A DNA stretch of 64,000 nucleotides from Shewanella nanhaiensis (GTDB taxonomy: Bacteria > Pseudomonadota > Gammaproteobacteria > Enterobacterales > Shewanellaceae), in contig NZ_JAHZST010000010.1 of NCBI RefSeq assembly GCF_019457885.1, positions 62,001 through 126,000 of the forward strand. The letters are read 5' to 3'. The position numbers were made by a program, and so were the translations under genes. Shown piece by piece: positions 25,904 to 34,480 of the stretch; position 1 is the stretch's first letter, and every line of letters starts with the position of its first letter. The notes under the pieces are model-generated. The model searched no databases and was not told the DNA's origin. It saw only the letters and a program-made list of their open reading frames with translations.

Positions 25904-27723
25904 TAAAAGCCCCCTAGCTTCTTCAGGATACTGTCTTTCACTTTATCTTTGACCTTGTCGGTCTCCTGCTTCAACTTAGCATCAAATAAAGCTTCAGTGT
26001 CTAACGCAAATTTAGGCTCAGAGAATGTACCAGTGATAGCAAATGGGATCTCTATACCATGAAGTGCATCGCGATCACCTCCTCCTTGCCCTTCAAGCGA
26101 GCCAACAACAGAGGTGGTTAGCGAGTAATCTAATGCCTCACTAACAATATTCGCAGTTCCAGCGCCAGCAAGTCGTATTAAGGGAGAAGCCATTAATAGA
26201 TCAGGATTAGAGACAACTCCCTTAACTACAGTGAATGAGCCAGTTAAGCTAGTAAAATCGGTTTTTTGCTCGGCAGTCCCTGAACTGGAAAGATCGCCAC
26301 TGAGTTTCGCCTTGGCATCGCGGATCATCTGAGGAATATTTACCCCATAAAGTGCACCATCAGCAACCTCAAATTTACCGTTTGCAGCTAAGTTTTTCTT
26401 TATATTATCAACAATTAAACTTCTCCCTTTACCTTTAACATTAAAGTTAGCGGTACCAGCAATAAGATCAATTTCAGCAGCATCTTTCATTAAATCAAGA
26501 ATTTGTACACCCTTTACAGATTTATCGAAGCTATAGCTTGCGATCTTTTGACGTCCATCGAGCTGTGCATTTGCTGATAACTTACCTTGATAAAGGTCGG
26601 CAGTTAACTGGCTCATGTTCAAAACGCCATTATTTAACTTAGTCTTCATCACCCAGTTACTAGTCAACATATTGGCCGCTTTTATCGACTTTACCGTCAT
26701 AGCGAGATCAAAGTTAACTAACTTAAGCGCGGATAGATCAGGCTCTTTATTTGAGCTCACTTGCGGTGAGCTCGATTTCTCCTCGGTCGCTTTTTCAGCC
26801 GGCATAAAAGTGTCTAAATTGATATCACCAAGATCCAATTTACCATGAATATTAGGCACCTTACTGCCATAAGCAACTTTCACTTCGCCAGAACCTTTAA
26901 TGTCTGCCACAGCAAGTTCATCAAGTGTCACTTCAAGTTGTTTCTTATCCAAGAGTACTTGGATCTGTGCAAGTAACTGAGTATCCAGTTTTTGATTAGG
27001 GATCCCCTCGCCTATAACAGAGCTCTCAATTTTGAGATCTTTTAATTCAACAGCCTGCATCGACGGAGCAATTTTAATCATCCCCTCCCCCTGGCTTGTC
27101 AAAGTCATATCAGGTAGTTCAGCTGTTAACTCATAGGCTAGTGGCGCAAATTTACCTAAACTAAATTCACCTAATGTCAGTTTATCCATGGTGAAAACTT
27201 GCTCAGTGCCCGCAATCGCATCAGTCATTGTGATTGTCGTATTGGTAATCGCGATACCGCCAATATCTAAGCTAGCGAGTTGAGCACCACCAGCTTTTGT
27301 GTCTGTTTCTGTCGCTTTAGTTTGAGTGGCACCACCATCTAGGCCATCAAAACTCGTTTGGCCATCTTTGCGAGTCTCTAGATTGACCGTTAGGCCATCA
27401 AGATTTAGTTGGGCAATCTCAACCTCTTTGCTAAACAGTGGCATTAATGCGACTTCAGCCACCACATTATTCACTTTCAGCATCGAAGCTGCATCAAAGC
27501 CTGCTGGGTTTGAAAGCGATATCTGAGATAACTCAATCCCTATAGAGGGGAAAAAGGTCCAGCTAAGATCATTTTCAATAACGAGATCACGCCCTGTCTT
27601 CTCTTTTACAGCGTCGACCAATTCAGGTTTAAAATCGTTTGGATCGAAAATAAGCGTTAGATACGCGATAAGAGAGGTAAAAAGGAGCAAAAATACGATA
27701 AAAAACCATTTCAAAATTTTCAT
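25903..27723 (-). CDS. AsmA-family protein
   Basis: A 606-residue protein with one N-terminal membrane helix (residues 4-24) followed by the AsmA start pattern DPNDFKPELVDAVKEKTGRDL. The long periplasmic part is beta-rich, with an AsmA C-terminal domain (VADGALYGVNIPQMIRD near residue 448). AsmA-type proteins are now placed in the bridge-like group that moves phospholipids to the outer membrane. A GGAAC site precedes the ATG. It is second in a likely three-gene operon, after the RraA-like gene and before the lipoprotein. Confidence 0.87.
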   Translation of the reverse strand: MKILKWFFIVFLLLFTSLIAYLTLIFDPNDFKPELVDAVKEKTGRDLVIENDLSWTFFPSIGIELSQISLSNPAGFDAASMLKVNNVVAEVALMPLFSKEVEIAQLNLDGLTVNLETRKDGQTSFDGLDGGATQTKATETDTKAGGAQLASLDIGGIAITNTTITMTDAIAGTEQVFTMDKLTLGEFSLGKFAPLAYELTAELPDMTLTSQGEGMIKIAPSMQAVELKDLKIESSVIGEGIPNQKLDTQLLAQIQVLLDKKQLEVTLDELAVADIKGSGEVKVAYGSKVPNIHGKLDLGDINLDTFMPAEKATEEKSSSPQVSSNKEPDLSALKLVNFDLAMTVKSIKAANMLTSNWVMKTKLNNGVLNMSQLTADLYQGKLSANAQLDGRQKIASYSFDKSVKGVQILDLMKDAAEIDLIAGTANFNVKGKGRSLIVDNIKKNLAANGKFEVADGALYGVNIPQMIRDAKAKLSGDLSSSGTAEQKTDFTSLTGSFTVVKGVVSNPDLLMASPLIRLAGAGTANIVSEALDYSLTTSVVGSLEGQGGGDRDALHGIEIPFAITGTFSEPKFALDTEALFDAKLKQETDKVKDKVKDSILKKLGGF

Positions 27724-27752
27724 AACAGGTTCCGTCTGAATTAATAACTAGA

Positions 27753-28247
27753 TTAAAGTATGACTGATAGATCGAGCTTCTTATCCGAAATAGCCACACC
27801 ATTATCATCTGAATATACCATCATACCTGGCACAATTATAATGTTTGAGATATTAAGTTCGGGGTTTATCTCTCCGACGTCCAGTTTCTCGGTCTTAATA
27901 GGATTAGCCCCCAAGGCTTTGATACCAATATCTAATTGACTCAAAACACCCACATCTCTCACACACCCGTTAATGATAATCCCCTCCCAGCCATTTTCAA
28001 CAGCACTCATAGCAATCATGTCACCAAGTAAAGCCCTATTTAGTGAAGCTCCCCCATCAACAAATAGCACTTTCCCCTTACCATCATCAGTTAGGATCTG
28101 CTTTACCTTAGAGTTATCCTCAAAACATTTGACTGTTACAACCTCTCCGTAGAATATTTTTCTCCCCCCATACTGTTTAAAGCCAATAGATAATAATGAA
28201 AGTTCATTTGGATAATTATCATAAAGATCGGGCAAAAGGTCGTGCAT
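27753..28247 (-). CDS. RraA-family protein
   Basis: A 164-residue protein aligning over its whole length with RraA, the trimeric inhibitor of RNase E. The FGG(R)xxFxGE(V)VTVKCFEDN region is near residue 25, FVDGGASLNRALLGD near 60 and GIIINGCVRDV near 90. The GD and RD residues of the related aldolases are kept, so an HMG/CHA-aldolase activity is not excluded. A GGAGAT site precedes the ATG. It is 29 bp upstream of the AsmA gene, likely in the same transcript. Confidence 0.82.
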   Translation of the reverse strand: MHDLLPDLYDNYPNELSLLSIGFKQYGGRKIFYGEVVTVKCFEDNSKVKQILTDDGKGKVLFVDGGASLNRALLGDMIAMSAVENGWEGIIINGCVRDVGVLSQLDIGIKALGANPIKTEKLDVGEINPELNISNIIIVPGMMVYSDDNGVAISDKKLDLSVIL

Positions 28248-28460
28248 ATTAATCTCCTAAATCCATTTAACTAGGCTTACTCTTCACTCCATCATACAAC
28301 AAAAAGAAAGATCTTCTTGGCTGACATGCTTTAATACAAATTTATTTACTAATAACAATATGAACCTCTTTAAGTAACTTGTTTAAAAGTCTATAATCAT
28401 AATCTTGGTCAATTCAGACCTTTGAACAAACCGTAACATCTCATTAAAAAGTGATTAATA

Positions 28461-28784
28461 ATGAATAACAATTTTGATTTACAAAGTGCAATAGCAGCAT
28501 TAGATGAGTATGGATATGACAAAAAACAGTCCAGTGATCTAACTCAAGCTCGTAATAAACAACAGATGAGTAAATATATTGAGTCGCTAGATTATAACCT
28601 TCGACGTTTATTAATATTACAAGAAACCGTTAATGAGCTTGTTGCTAAGAAGAAGCACTTAATTGCACAGCAAGAGAATATTCAAACTTACAAAACTAAA
28701 GTTATTAACTTATCTAGACAATTTAATATCTCTTATGATGAAGTCTTACAAATAATGCAAGAGCAAACGAACCAAGTACTCTAA
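28461..28784 (+). CDS. Small coiled-coil protein, unknown function
   Basis: A 107-residue hydrophilic protein without signal or membrane segment. Residues ~38-85 form a long amphipathic helix with heptad spacing (LLILQETVNELVAKKKHLIAQQ), and a short second helix region ends the protein (LSRQFNISYDEVLQIM). The shape, a dimerising helix plus a small tail, recalls nucleoid-associated or phasin-like proteins, but no family motif is visible. It is monocistronic and convergent with a chemoreceptor gene. Confidence 0.6.
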   Translation: MNNNFDLQSAIAALDEYGYDKKQSSDLTQARNKQQMSKYIESLDYNLRRLLILQETVNELVAKKKHLIAQQENIQTYKTKVINLSRQFNISYDEVLQIMQEQTNQVL

Positions 28785-28829
28785 ATTTTTGACTATTCAC
28801 TTAGTGTTCACATCATTTAAAATCTCAAT

Positions 28830-30476
28830 TTAGACTTTAAAGTTTGAAACTAACCCATTCAATTCGGATGAGCCTTGCAATATCTGCTCGCTAGTTTGCC
28901 CTATTTGAACACTCTTGTGTTGATTGTCTAATGAAATATCATTGATACGTGTGACATTCATGTTGAGCTCTGCAATGACTGAGCTTTGCTCTTCAGTTGC
29001 GGTAGCAATCTGCACATTCATATCTGATATTTGTCCAATAGAGGCTTTAATCATCTCCAGAGCGTCTACAACCTGCTTCGTCTCATCAACCGTTTGACTC
29101 GAGCAGTTCTTAGCCCTATCCACAGAATCATTCACACAGATAATGGCCTCACGTATCGCATCGATAATGCCATTAATCTCTTGAGTTGATTCCTGTGTCT
29201 TACTGGCTAAGCTTCTTACTTCATCAGCAACAACAGCAAAACCACGTCCGGCCTCACCAGCTCTTGCGGCCTCGATCGCCGCATTTAAGGCAAGTAAGTT
29301 AGTCTGCTCCGCAATCCCAACGATGACATCAAGGATCTGACCTATTTTTCCTGAGCTTACTCTCAGCCCTTCAGCGCCACTGGAGGTTACCTCTAACTCT
29401 TTAGATAACTCATTTATTTTATTTACTGCACTGTCGACCACCATAGTCGTCTTATTTGCTTCCGCATCGGCGCCCGATGCACTTTCAGCCGCATTTTTTG
29501 CGTTCAATGCTACCTCTGTTGCAACCATTGACATCTCATTGATTGCTGTCGCAACACTTTCAGTTTCTGTCTGCATATTTGCCGTCACAGTATTGGCTTC
29601 GCTGGATATGGTAGAAAGCCCAGAAGCTAACTGCTGACTATGAGTCACGGAGCTCAAAACAGACTCAACAACAGCTTGTATCTTAATCACGAAGACATTG
29701 AAGTTTGTTGCTACCTCTTTAAGCTCATCATTACCAGACTCCTCTAATCTTAAGGTCAAATCGCCCTCTCCCTTGGAGATATTTTCCAGCGCTAGAATCG
29801 TCTGCCTTAAAGGTTTGGAGATACTTTGGGAGATAATCAGTAGAATTAAGATAACTGGTAACCAAACCAAGGCTCCAATTAACAGATATTGCCAGGCAAA
29901 AACGGCTTGCTGTGCTTTTATATCATCAACATATATTCCCGTTCCTACAATCCAACCCCAAGGTTTGAATCTTTTCACAACACTCATTTTAGGGCTTGGC
30001 TCGGTGGCATCGGGACGATTCCACATATACTCAACTCGAGTCGACTCGCTATGTTCCGTCCCCGTGACCATTAACTGAAAGAGTTGAACTCCATTAGGAT
30101 CTTTCATTCCCAGCACATTTGTTCCAACAAGCTTTTTAGCAAATGCATGCTGAACCATGATCCCTTGAGTATCAATTGTCCAGTAATACTCTTTTCCGGC
30201 ATAGCGCAATGCATCTAAAGCGACGATAGCCGCCTCCTTCGCTTCACTTTCAGTCATAAGACCGTTTTGGGCACTTTGATAATATCTCTCAACGACCTTT
30301 ACGCCCACATCAGCCAATGAGCTTAATTTACCCTCTTTCTCTTTAAACAGGAGGTTATCGATATTATTCAACGCAAATAGGAACATTAGCAAGGTCGCTA
30401 CGATAGACAAGGCTAGCATCAATAAAAGACGCTTAGATATTTTTATCTTTCTAAACAGTTGGTTAATTGAGTCCAT
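28830..30476 (-). CDS. Methyl-accepting chemotaxis protein with single-Cache sensor
   Basis: A 548-residue chemoreceptor. One membrane helix lies at residues ~15-33 and a second near 195-215. The periplasmic domain between them has the sCache_2 pattern ([16 protein letters not shown] and [14 protein letters not shown]). A HAMP linker and the cytoplasmic signalling hairpin follow, with the tip sequence [22 protein letters not shown]. It senses a small organic ligand and controls CheA. No che gene is adjacent. Confidence 0.93.
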   Translation of the reverse strand: MDSINQLFRKIKISKRLLLMLALSIVATLLMFLFALNNIDNLLFKEKEGKLSSLADVGVKVVERYYQSAQNGLMTESEAKEAAIVALDALRYAGKEYYWTIDTQGIMVQHAFAKKLVGTNVLGMKDPNGVQLFQLMVTGTEHSESTRVEYMWNRPDATEPSPKMSVVKRFKPWGWIVGTGIYVDDIKAQQAVFAWQYLLIGALVWLPVILILLIISQSISKPLRQTILALENISKGEGDLTLRLEESGNDELKEVATNFNVFVIKIQAVVESVLSSVTHSQQLASGLSTISSEANTVTANMQTETESVATAINEMSMVATEVALNAKNAAESASGADAEANKTTMVVDSAVNKINELSKELEVTSSGAEGLRVSSGKIGQILDVIVGIAEQTNLLALNAAIEAARAGEAGRGFAVVADEVRSLASKTQESTQEINGIIDAIREAIICVNDSVDRAKNCSSQTVDETKQVVDALEMIKASIGQISDMNVQIATATEEQSSVIAELNMNVTRINDISLDNQHKSVQIGQTSEQILQGSSELNGLVSNFKV

Positions 30477-30687
30477 AGTTCAACCTTCAGCTCTATTGCT
30501 TGTTAATAACCTTACATTAATGATGGGCAAAATTTGCTATTTGTCAAAACAACTTACTGCTTAAATTAGCCTACAAAAGCCATTTTTACTGAACTGATAA
30601 ACTTCACTTCCGGTAAGGACTATTTCTTGAAATATACTCGAGCCAGCAAAAAAGCTAATGAGTAAAATTAGGTGTTTCAAATATCAA

Positions 30688-31329
30688 TTAGCTTGAGGTT
30701 AAGCTACCTAGTTTATTTTTTAATCGCAAATAAAACTCTAAAAATAGTTTAGGGAGTGGTGACCTTATCAAGAGTAGTAAGCTTGTTAGAGCAATATAGA
30801 TCCCTGGCTCTATCACTTCCGATTTTACAGACCAGTAAAAATGAATTGGAACGAGCAGTGCCAAAAGATATACAAGGTTATGTAACTGCTGCCAACGTTT
30901 TCCCATCTTTCGTCTCAAAGCTTTAAATGAAGTAATAGATAATAAAAACAAAATAATATATGAAACTGCTCCTACTAATATATAAGGTCTTTTTACTACT
31001 TCCTCAAATAGTAATGACCATGCAAATAATAGGTCTAAACTAATAAATGCAAAAATGTGCAAATTTGCATAAGCAAATACATAAAGCCCAATGACTCGGC
31101 GAGTCTGTATCAAGACACCTTGTTTAAACTTACGTGCTATTGGTGAGATACATAAAAGTATGACTAAAGTATTTAACGCACCTATACCTGTGTAATGGAT
31201 GATATATTGAACAGGATCGCCTCCCGCTTTATCCAAAATAATTAATAGAATTAAATAAACGACAGGTAAAATGGCTAACAAGTGGATAGCCAGCTTTAAC
31301 CAAAATAAGTGCTTCATTGTTAAGCGCAT
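30688..31329 (-). CDS. msrQ: MsrQ, heme-binding membrane subunit of the MsrPQ methionine sulfoxide reductase
   Basis: A 213-residue polytopic membrane protein of the YedZ family, with about six helices and conserved heme-ligand histidines (YIIHYTG near residue 57, YANLHIFAF near 105, QQLHNLVYLLAL near 153, VPIHFYW near 165). It passes electrons from the quinone pool to MsrP, which repairs oxidised methionine in periplasmic proteins. I chose the ATG at 31329 because GGAG precedes it by 6 nt; a TTG at 31368 would add a non-family extension. It lies 56 bp after msrP with a hairpin between. Confidence 0.9.
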   Translation of the reverse strand: MRLTMKHLFWLKLAIHLLAILPVVYLILLIILDKAGGDPVQYIIHYTGIGALNTLVILLCISPIARKFKQGVLIQTRRVIGLYVFAYANLHIFAFISLDLLFAWSLLFEEVVKRPYILVGAVSYIILFLLSITSFKALRRKMGKRWQQLHNLVYLLALLVPIHFYWSVKSEVIEPGIYIALTSLLLLIRSPLPKLFLEFYLRLKNKLGSLTSS

Positions 31330-31349
31330 TATCACTCCAAAACGAGAGA

Positions 31350-31376
31350 AGCTTGCTTTGGACCACAAAGCAAGCT
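31350..31376. promoter_or_regulatory. Hairpin between msrP and msrQ
   Basis: A perfect 11-bp stem (AGCTTGCTTTG/CAAAGCAAGCT) with a 5-nt loop, inside the 56-bp gap between the two genes. No T run follows on the minus strand, so it is more likely an mRNA processing or stability element than a full terminator. Confidence 0.6.
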
Positions 31377-31385
31377 AAATGGATA

Positions 31386-32402
31386 TTAATAGTTTCTTCT
31401 TAAATCTAAATCTCGATAAAGATCTGCGACCTGTTCTTGATAACCATTAAATGGACGAGTTTTAATTCGTGTTGCAGAAAATAAACCTCCTTCACCAATT
31501 CGTCTTTCACTTGCTTGAGACCAACGCGGATGATCAACATCGGGATTAACATTGGCATAAAAACCATACTCTTGTGGAGCAAGTTGATTCCAGCTTGTTG
31601 GTGGACGCTTATCCATGACTCGGATCCGAACTAAAGATTTAATGCTTTTAAAGCCGTATTTCCAAGGAACCACTAACCTAATGGGCGCCCCATTTTGAGG
31701 TGGCAAGCTTTTTCCATATAAACCCACAGCTAAGAAAGATAGATCATTCATCGCTTCAGCTAAGGTTAAACCTTCAACATAGGGATAATGGATCCCCCCT
31801 CCCATTAAGCGACTTTTCTGTCCAGGCATCTGATCCGGATCAAACAGGGTCTCAAAAGCCACATATTTTGCTCTGCTGTTAACTCCCACTTTTTTCAATA
31901 ATGCAGCCAAAGGAAATCCCACCCAAGGAACGACCATAGACCAGGCCTCGACACAACGTAAACGGTAAGTTCGTTCTTCCAGCGCCATCATCTTAGTAAG
32001 ATCTTCAAAGCCTAATGTTATGGGGTTATCAACCTCCCCATCGATCACCAGAGACCAAGGATCCACCTTTAATCCCTGTGAATTTTCCACGGGATCAGAC
32101 TTACTTGTACCAAATTCGTAAAAATTATTATGAGTCGATACCTTTGAAAATGGGGTTTTAGCCTCACTCAACTCAAAGCCTTTATTGACGGTAAATGCCA
32201 AAGGACTAGTAATAAAAGGCGTACTGGGTTGACTCTTACCGAACAGGTCAAAAATACCAGCCTGAACTTGCCCTGGAATACTCGCTCCTATAGCCCCTAA
32301 GCCTAAGGCTTTGATTATATTTCGTCGGTCATTAAACACAGATTCAGGGGTGATATCTGAACTCTTAACTGTGTCCCAAGATGGTCTTTTTATAAAATGC
32401 AT
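31386..32402 (-). CDS. msrP: MsrP, periplasmic molybdoenzyme methionine sulfoxide reductase
   Basis: A 338-residue YedY-family protein. A twin-arginine signal (Arg26-Arg27, then a hydrophobic stretch ending QVQA) sends the folded enzyme to the periplasm. Cys150 in the LRCVEAWSM segment is the molybdenum ligand of the family, and the PWKYGFK segment near residue 245 is also conserved. An AAGGGG ribosome site lies 7 nt before the ATG. A family A element ends only 21 bp upstream, so all promoter sequence must be within or beyond that element. Confidence 0.94.
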   Translation of the reverse strand: MHFIKRPSWDTVKSSDITPESVFNDRRNIIKALGLGAIGASIPGQVQAGIFDLFGKSQPSTPFITSPLAFTVNKGFELSEAKTPFSKVSTHNNFYEFGTSKSDPVENSQGLKVDPWSLVIDGEVDNPITLGFEDLTKMMALEERTYRLRCVEAWSMVVPWVGFPLAALLKKVGVNSRAKYVAFETLFDPDQMPGQKSRLMGGGIHYPYVEGLTLAEAMNDLSFLAVGLYGKSLPPQNGAPIRLVVPWKYGFKSIKSLVRIRVMDKRPPTSWNQLAPQEYGFYANVNPDVDHPRWSQASERRIGEGGLFSATRIKTRPFNGYQEQVADLYRDLDLRRNY

Positions 32403-32423
32403 TGAATACCCCTTTTAATTTTA

Positions 32424-32686
32424 TACCCAAACAACTTCAAGATGCAGGATTCAGCATGTCGAAAAGTGACAGAGTTCAAGGCATGAAATAGTAGGACTAG
32501 TTATTCTAATTCAATATTTCATAACACAGAAAAATGTTGCTTCTCGCCATGCCCTTCGGGAGTTCCCGTAGAATCCCTGCACTGCGTTAGTGATATCAAC
32601 AAGGGAATAACCATTATCCTCAATCACTGCCTTGTTCAGCAATCCTACGGGAGCTCTGAAACGAGCATCTTGAGGTCGCTTGGGTA
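32424..32686. mobile_element. Family A 263-bp MITE-like element, copy 3
   Basis: Same length and orientation as the copy at 3840, TA-flanked, differing at a small number of positions. It sits 21 bp upstream of the msrP start, so it supplies or displaces the native msrPQ promoter and forms most of the 5' leader if transcription begins upstream of it. Confidence 0.87.
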
Positions 32687-32934
32687 TATACAGACCGCTT
32701 AAACATCAGATCAATTTCAAGTTAGTTGACACTTAAACTAATAACTCAAGTACTGTAAAAACTATCCTTCTCTATTATAGCTCCCAACACCCTCCATTTA
32801 TTAGTAATAACGGCCCAGTTACGTAACACAATAACAACATACGATTAAGAGTTATTCATTTACGCTCATCCGACTTGAAGAAGCCGTGTCGAAATGCGAA
32901 TCTTAACCCTCTTTCTGACCAAGGCCATCTTCCC

Positions 32935-34431
32935 ATGCCCATAGATATTACTCTTACAGCTCCCCAAATTGCCGCACTTATCGCGGTCGCTTTCCTTTCA
33001 CTTTTAATTGGTGCGCTATTAAACCAAAAACTAACCCGGCGCCGCTGGGAGCTATCTAAAGAGCACCTGAATGATATCCATCAACAGGAGATAGAGCAGT
33101 ATCAGCAGGATCTACAACATAAAGAATCCATTTTATGTGAAAAAGAGCAGCAACAGGAACAGCTACAATTCAAGCTTGAACAGCAATTATCCGCCTTAGG
33201 AAAGGCACAAGCTGATGCTGAGCGCTGCAGTGGTTTAGAACTTCAGCTCAAAGAGATCCAACGTAAACTGATGGAAGCCCAGCTTGCATTATCTAAATCT
33301 AACGCCATGCAACAAACCCTTAGGGTCAAATTTGAAGCGGAGCAGCAAGCGCTAGAAGATAAACTCGCACTGCTGGAAAGTGCTGAAGTGAGGTTAAATA
33401 CTCAATTTGAAAACCTCGCGAACAAAATATTTGAGGAGCGTTCGGAAAAGTTCCAACATCAAAACACAAATCAACTCGACTCAGTACTTGCCCCCTTTAA
33501 GCAACAACTCGAGGGTTTTAGAAAACAGGTTAGCGAATCCTATACCAATGAACAATCACAACGAAGTGCATTTAACCACCAACTTGAGTCATTAAAAGCA
33601 CTCAATCTGCAGATGAGCCGTGATGCCGTTAATCTAACCAATGCATTAAAAGGCGATAATAAACAACAAGGGAACTGGGGAGAGGTCATTTTAGAGCGTG
33701 TTTTACAGGAGAGTGGTCTGCGAGAGGGGCATGAATACGACACTCAAACCGACCTTAAAAACGATGACGGCAAACGCTTTAAGCCCGATGTAGTTGTTCA
33801 TCTTCCAGAAAATAAAGATGTGGTTATTGATGCCAAAATGTCCCTAATCGCCTACGAGCGTTACTTTAACAGTGATGAGGAAGAGGTACGAAAACAGGCT
33901 CTTAAAGAACATGTAATTTCGGTTCGTAGCCATATAAAAGGTCTAAGTAACAAGGACTACCAAAAGCTCCATGGACTAACAAGCCTTGACTATGTGCTTA
34001 TGTTTATTCCTCTAGAGCCTGCATTCCTTCTGGCGCTTGAGCACGACCCAAGTATAGTGAACTATGCATTAGAACAAAATATCATGATCGTCAGCCCGAC
34101 AAACTTGCTCGTTGCACTGAGAACAATCAACAATATCTGGCGTTATGAATACCAAAACCAAAACGCACAACAGATCGCCAAGCAAGCAGGCAAGATATAC
34201 GATAAACTTTGTGGTTATATCGAAGACATGGAAAAGTTAGGTAGAGCCATTGATGGAGCGGAAAAAAGCTACTCAAATGCCATGAATAAGCTTTCCAGCG
34301 GTAAAGGAAACTTAATCAAGCAGGCGCATCAGATGCAGCAGCTAGGTGTTGATACCAGTAAAAAAATTGATCAACGTATGCTAGATCAAGCCCTATCTGA
34401 CTACCAATTAGATGACAAGCCGTTGAACTAA
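32935..34431 (+). CDS. rmuC: RmuC family DNA recombination protein
   Basis: A 498-residue protein. An N-terminal membrane helix (residues ~9-29) is followed by a long coiled coil (~35-150, rich in Gln/Glu/Leu) and the RmuC domain. This starts near GNWGEVILERVLQESGL (~245) and includes the PD-(D/E)xK-like segment KPDVVVHLPENKDVVIDAKMSL. RmuC limits rearrangements at short inverted repeats. I chose the ATG at 32935, which directly precedes the helix; a TTG at 32875 would add an unrelated 20 residues. The 248 bp upstream (after the repeat) hold no recognisable element. Confidence 0.9.
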   Translation: MPIDITLTAPQIAALIAVAFLSLLIGALLNQKLTRRRWELSKEHLNDIHQQEIEQYQQDLQHKESILCEKEQQQEQLQFKLEQQLSALGKAQADAERCSGLELQLKEIQRKLMEAQLALSKSNAMQQTLRVKFEAEQQALEDKLALLESAEVRLNTQFENLANKIFEERSEKFQHQNTNQLDSVLAPFKQQLEGFRKQVSESYTNEQSQRSAFNHQLESLKALNLQMSRDAVNLTNALKGDNKQQGNWGEVILERVLQESGLREGHEYDTQTDLKNDDGKRFKPDVVVHLPENKDVVIDAKMSLIAYERYFNSDEEEVRKQALKEHVISVRSHIKGLSNKDYQKLHGLTSLDYVLMFIPLEPAFLLALEHDPSIVNYALEQNIMIVSPTNLLVALRTINNIWRYEYQNQNAQQIAKQAGKIYDKLCGYIEDMEKLGRAIDGAEKSYSNAMNKLSSGKGNLIKQAHQMQQLGVDTSKKIDQRMLDQALSDYQLDDKPLN

Positions 34432-34480
34432 TACACTCGCTTGACCGTCAAAGAATATGGATATTTTAAGGAAGATGTAG

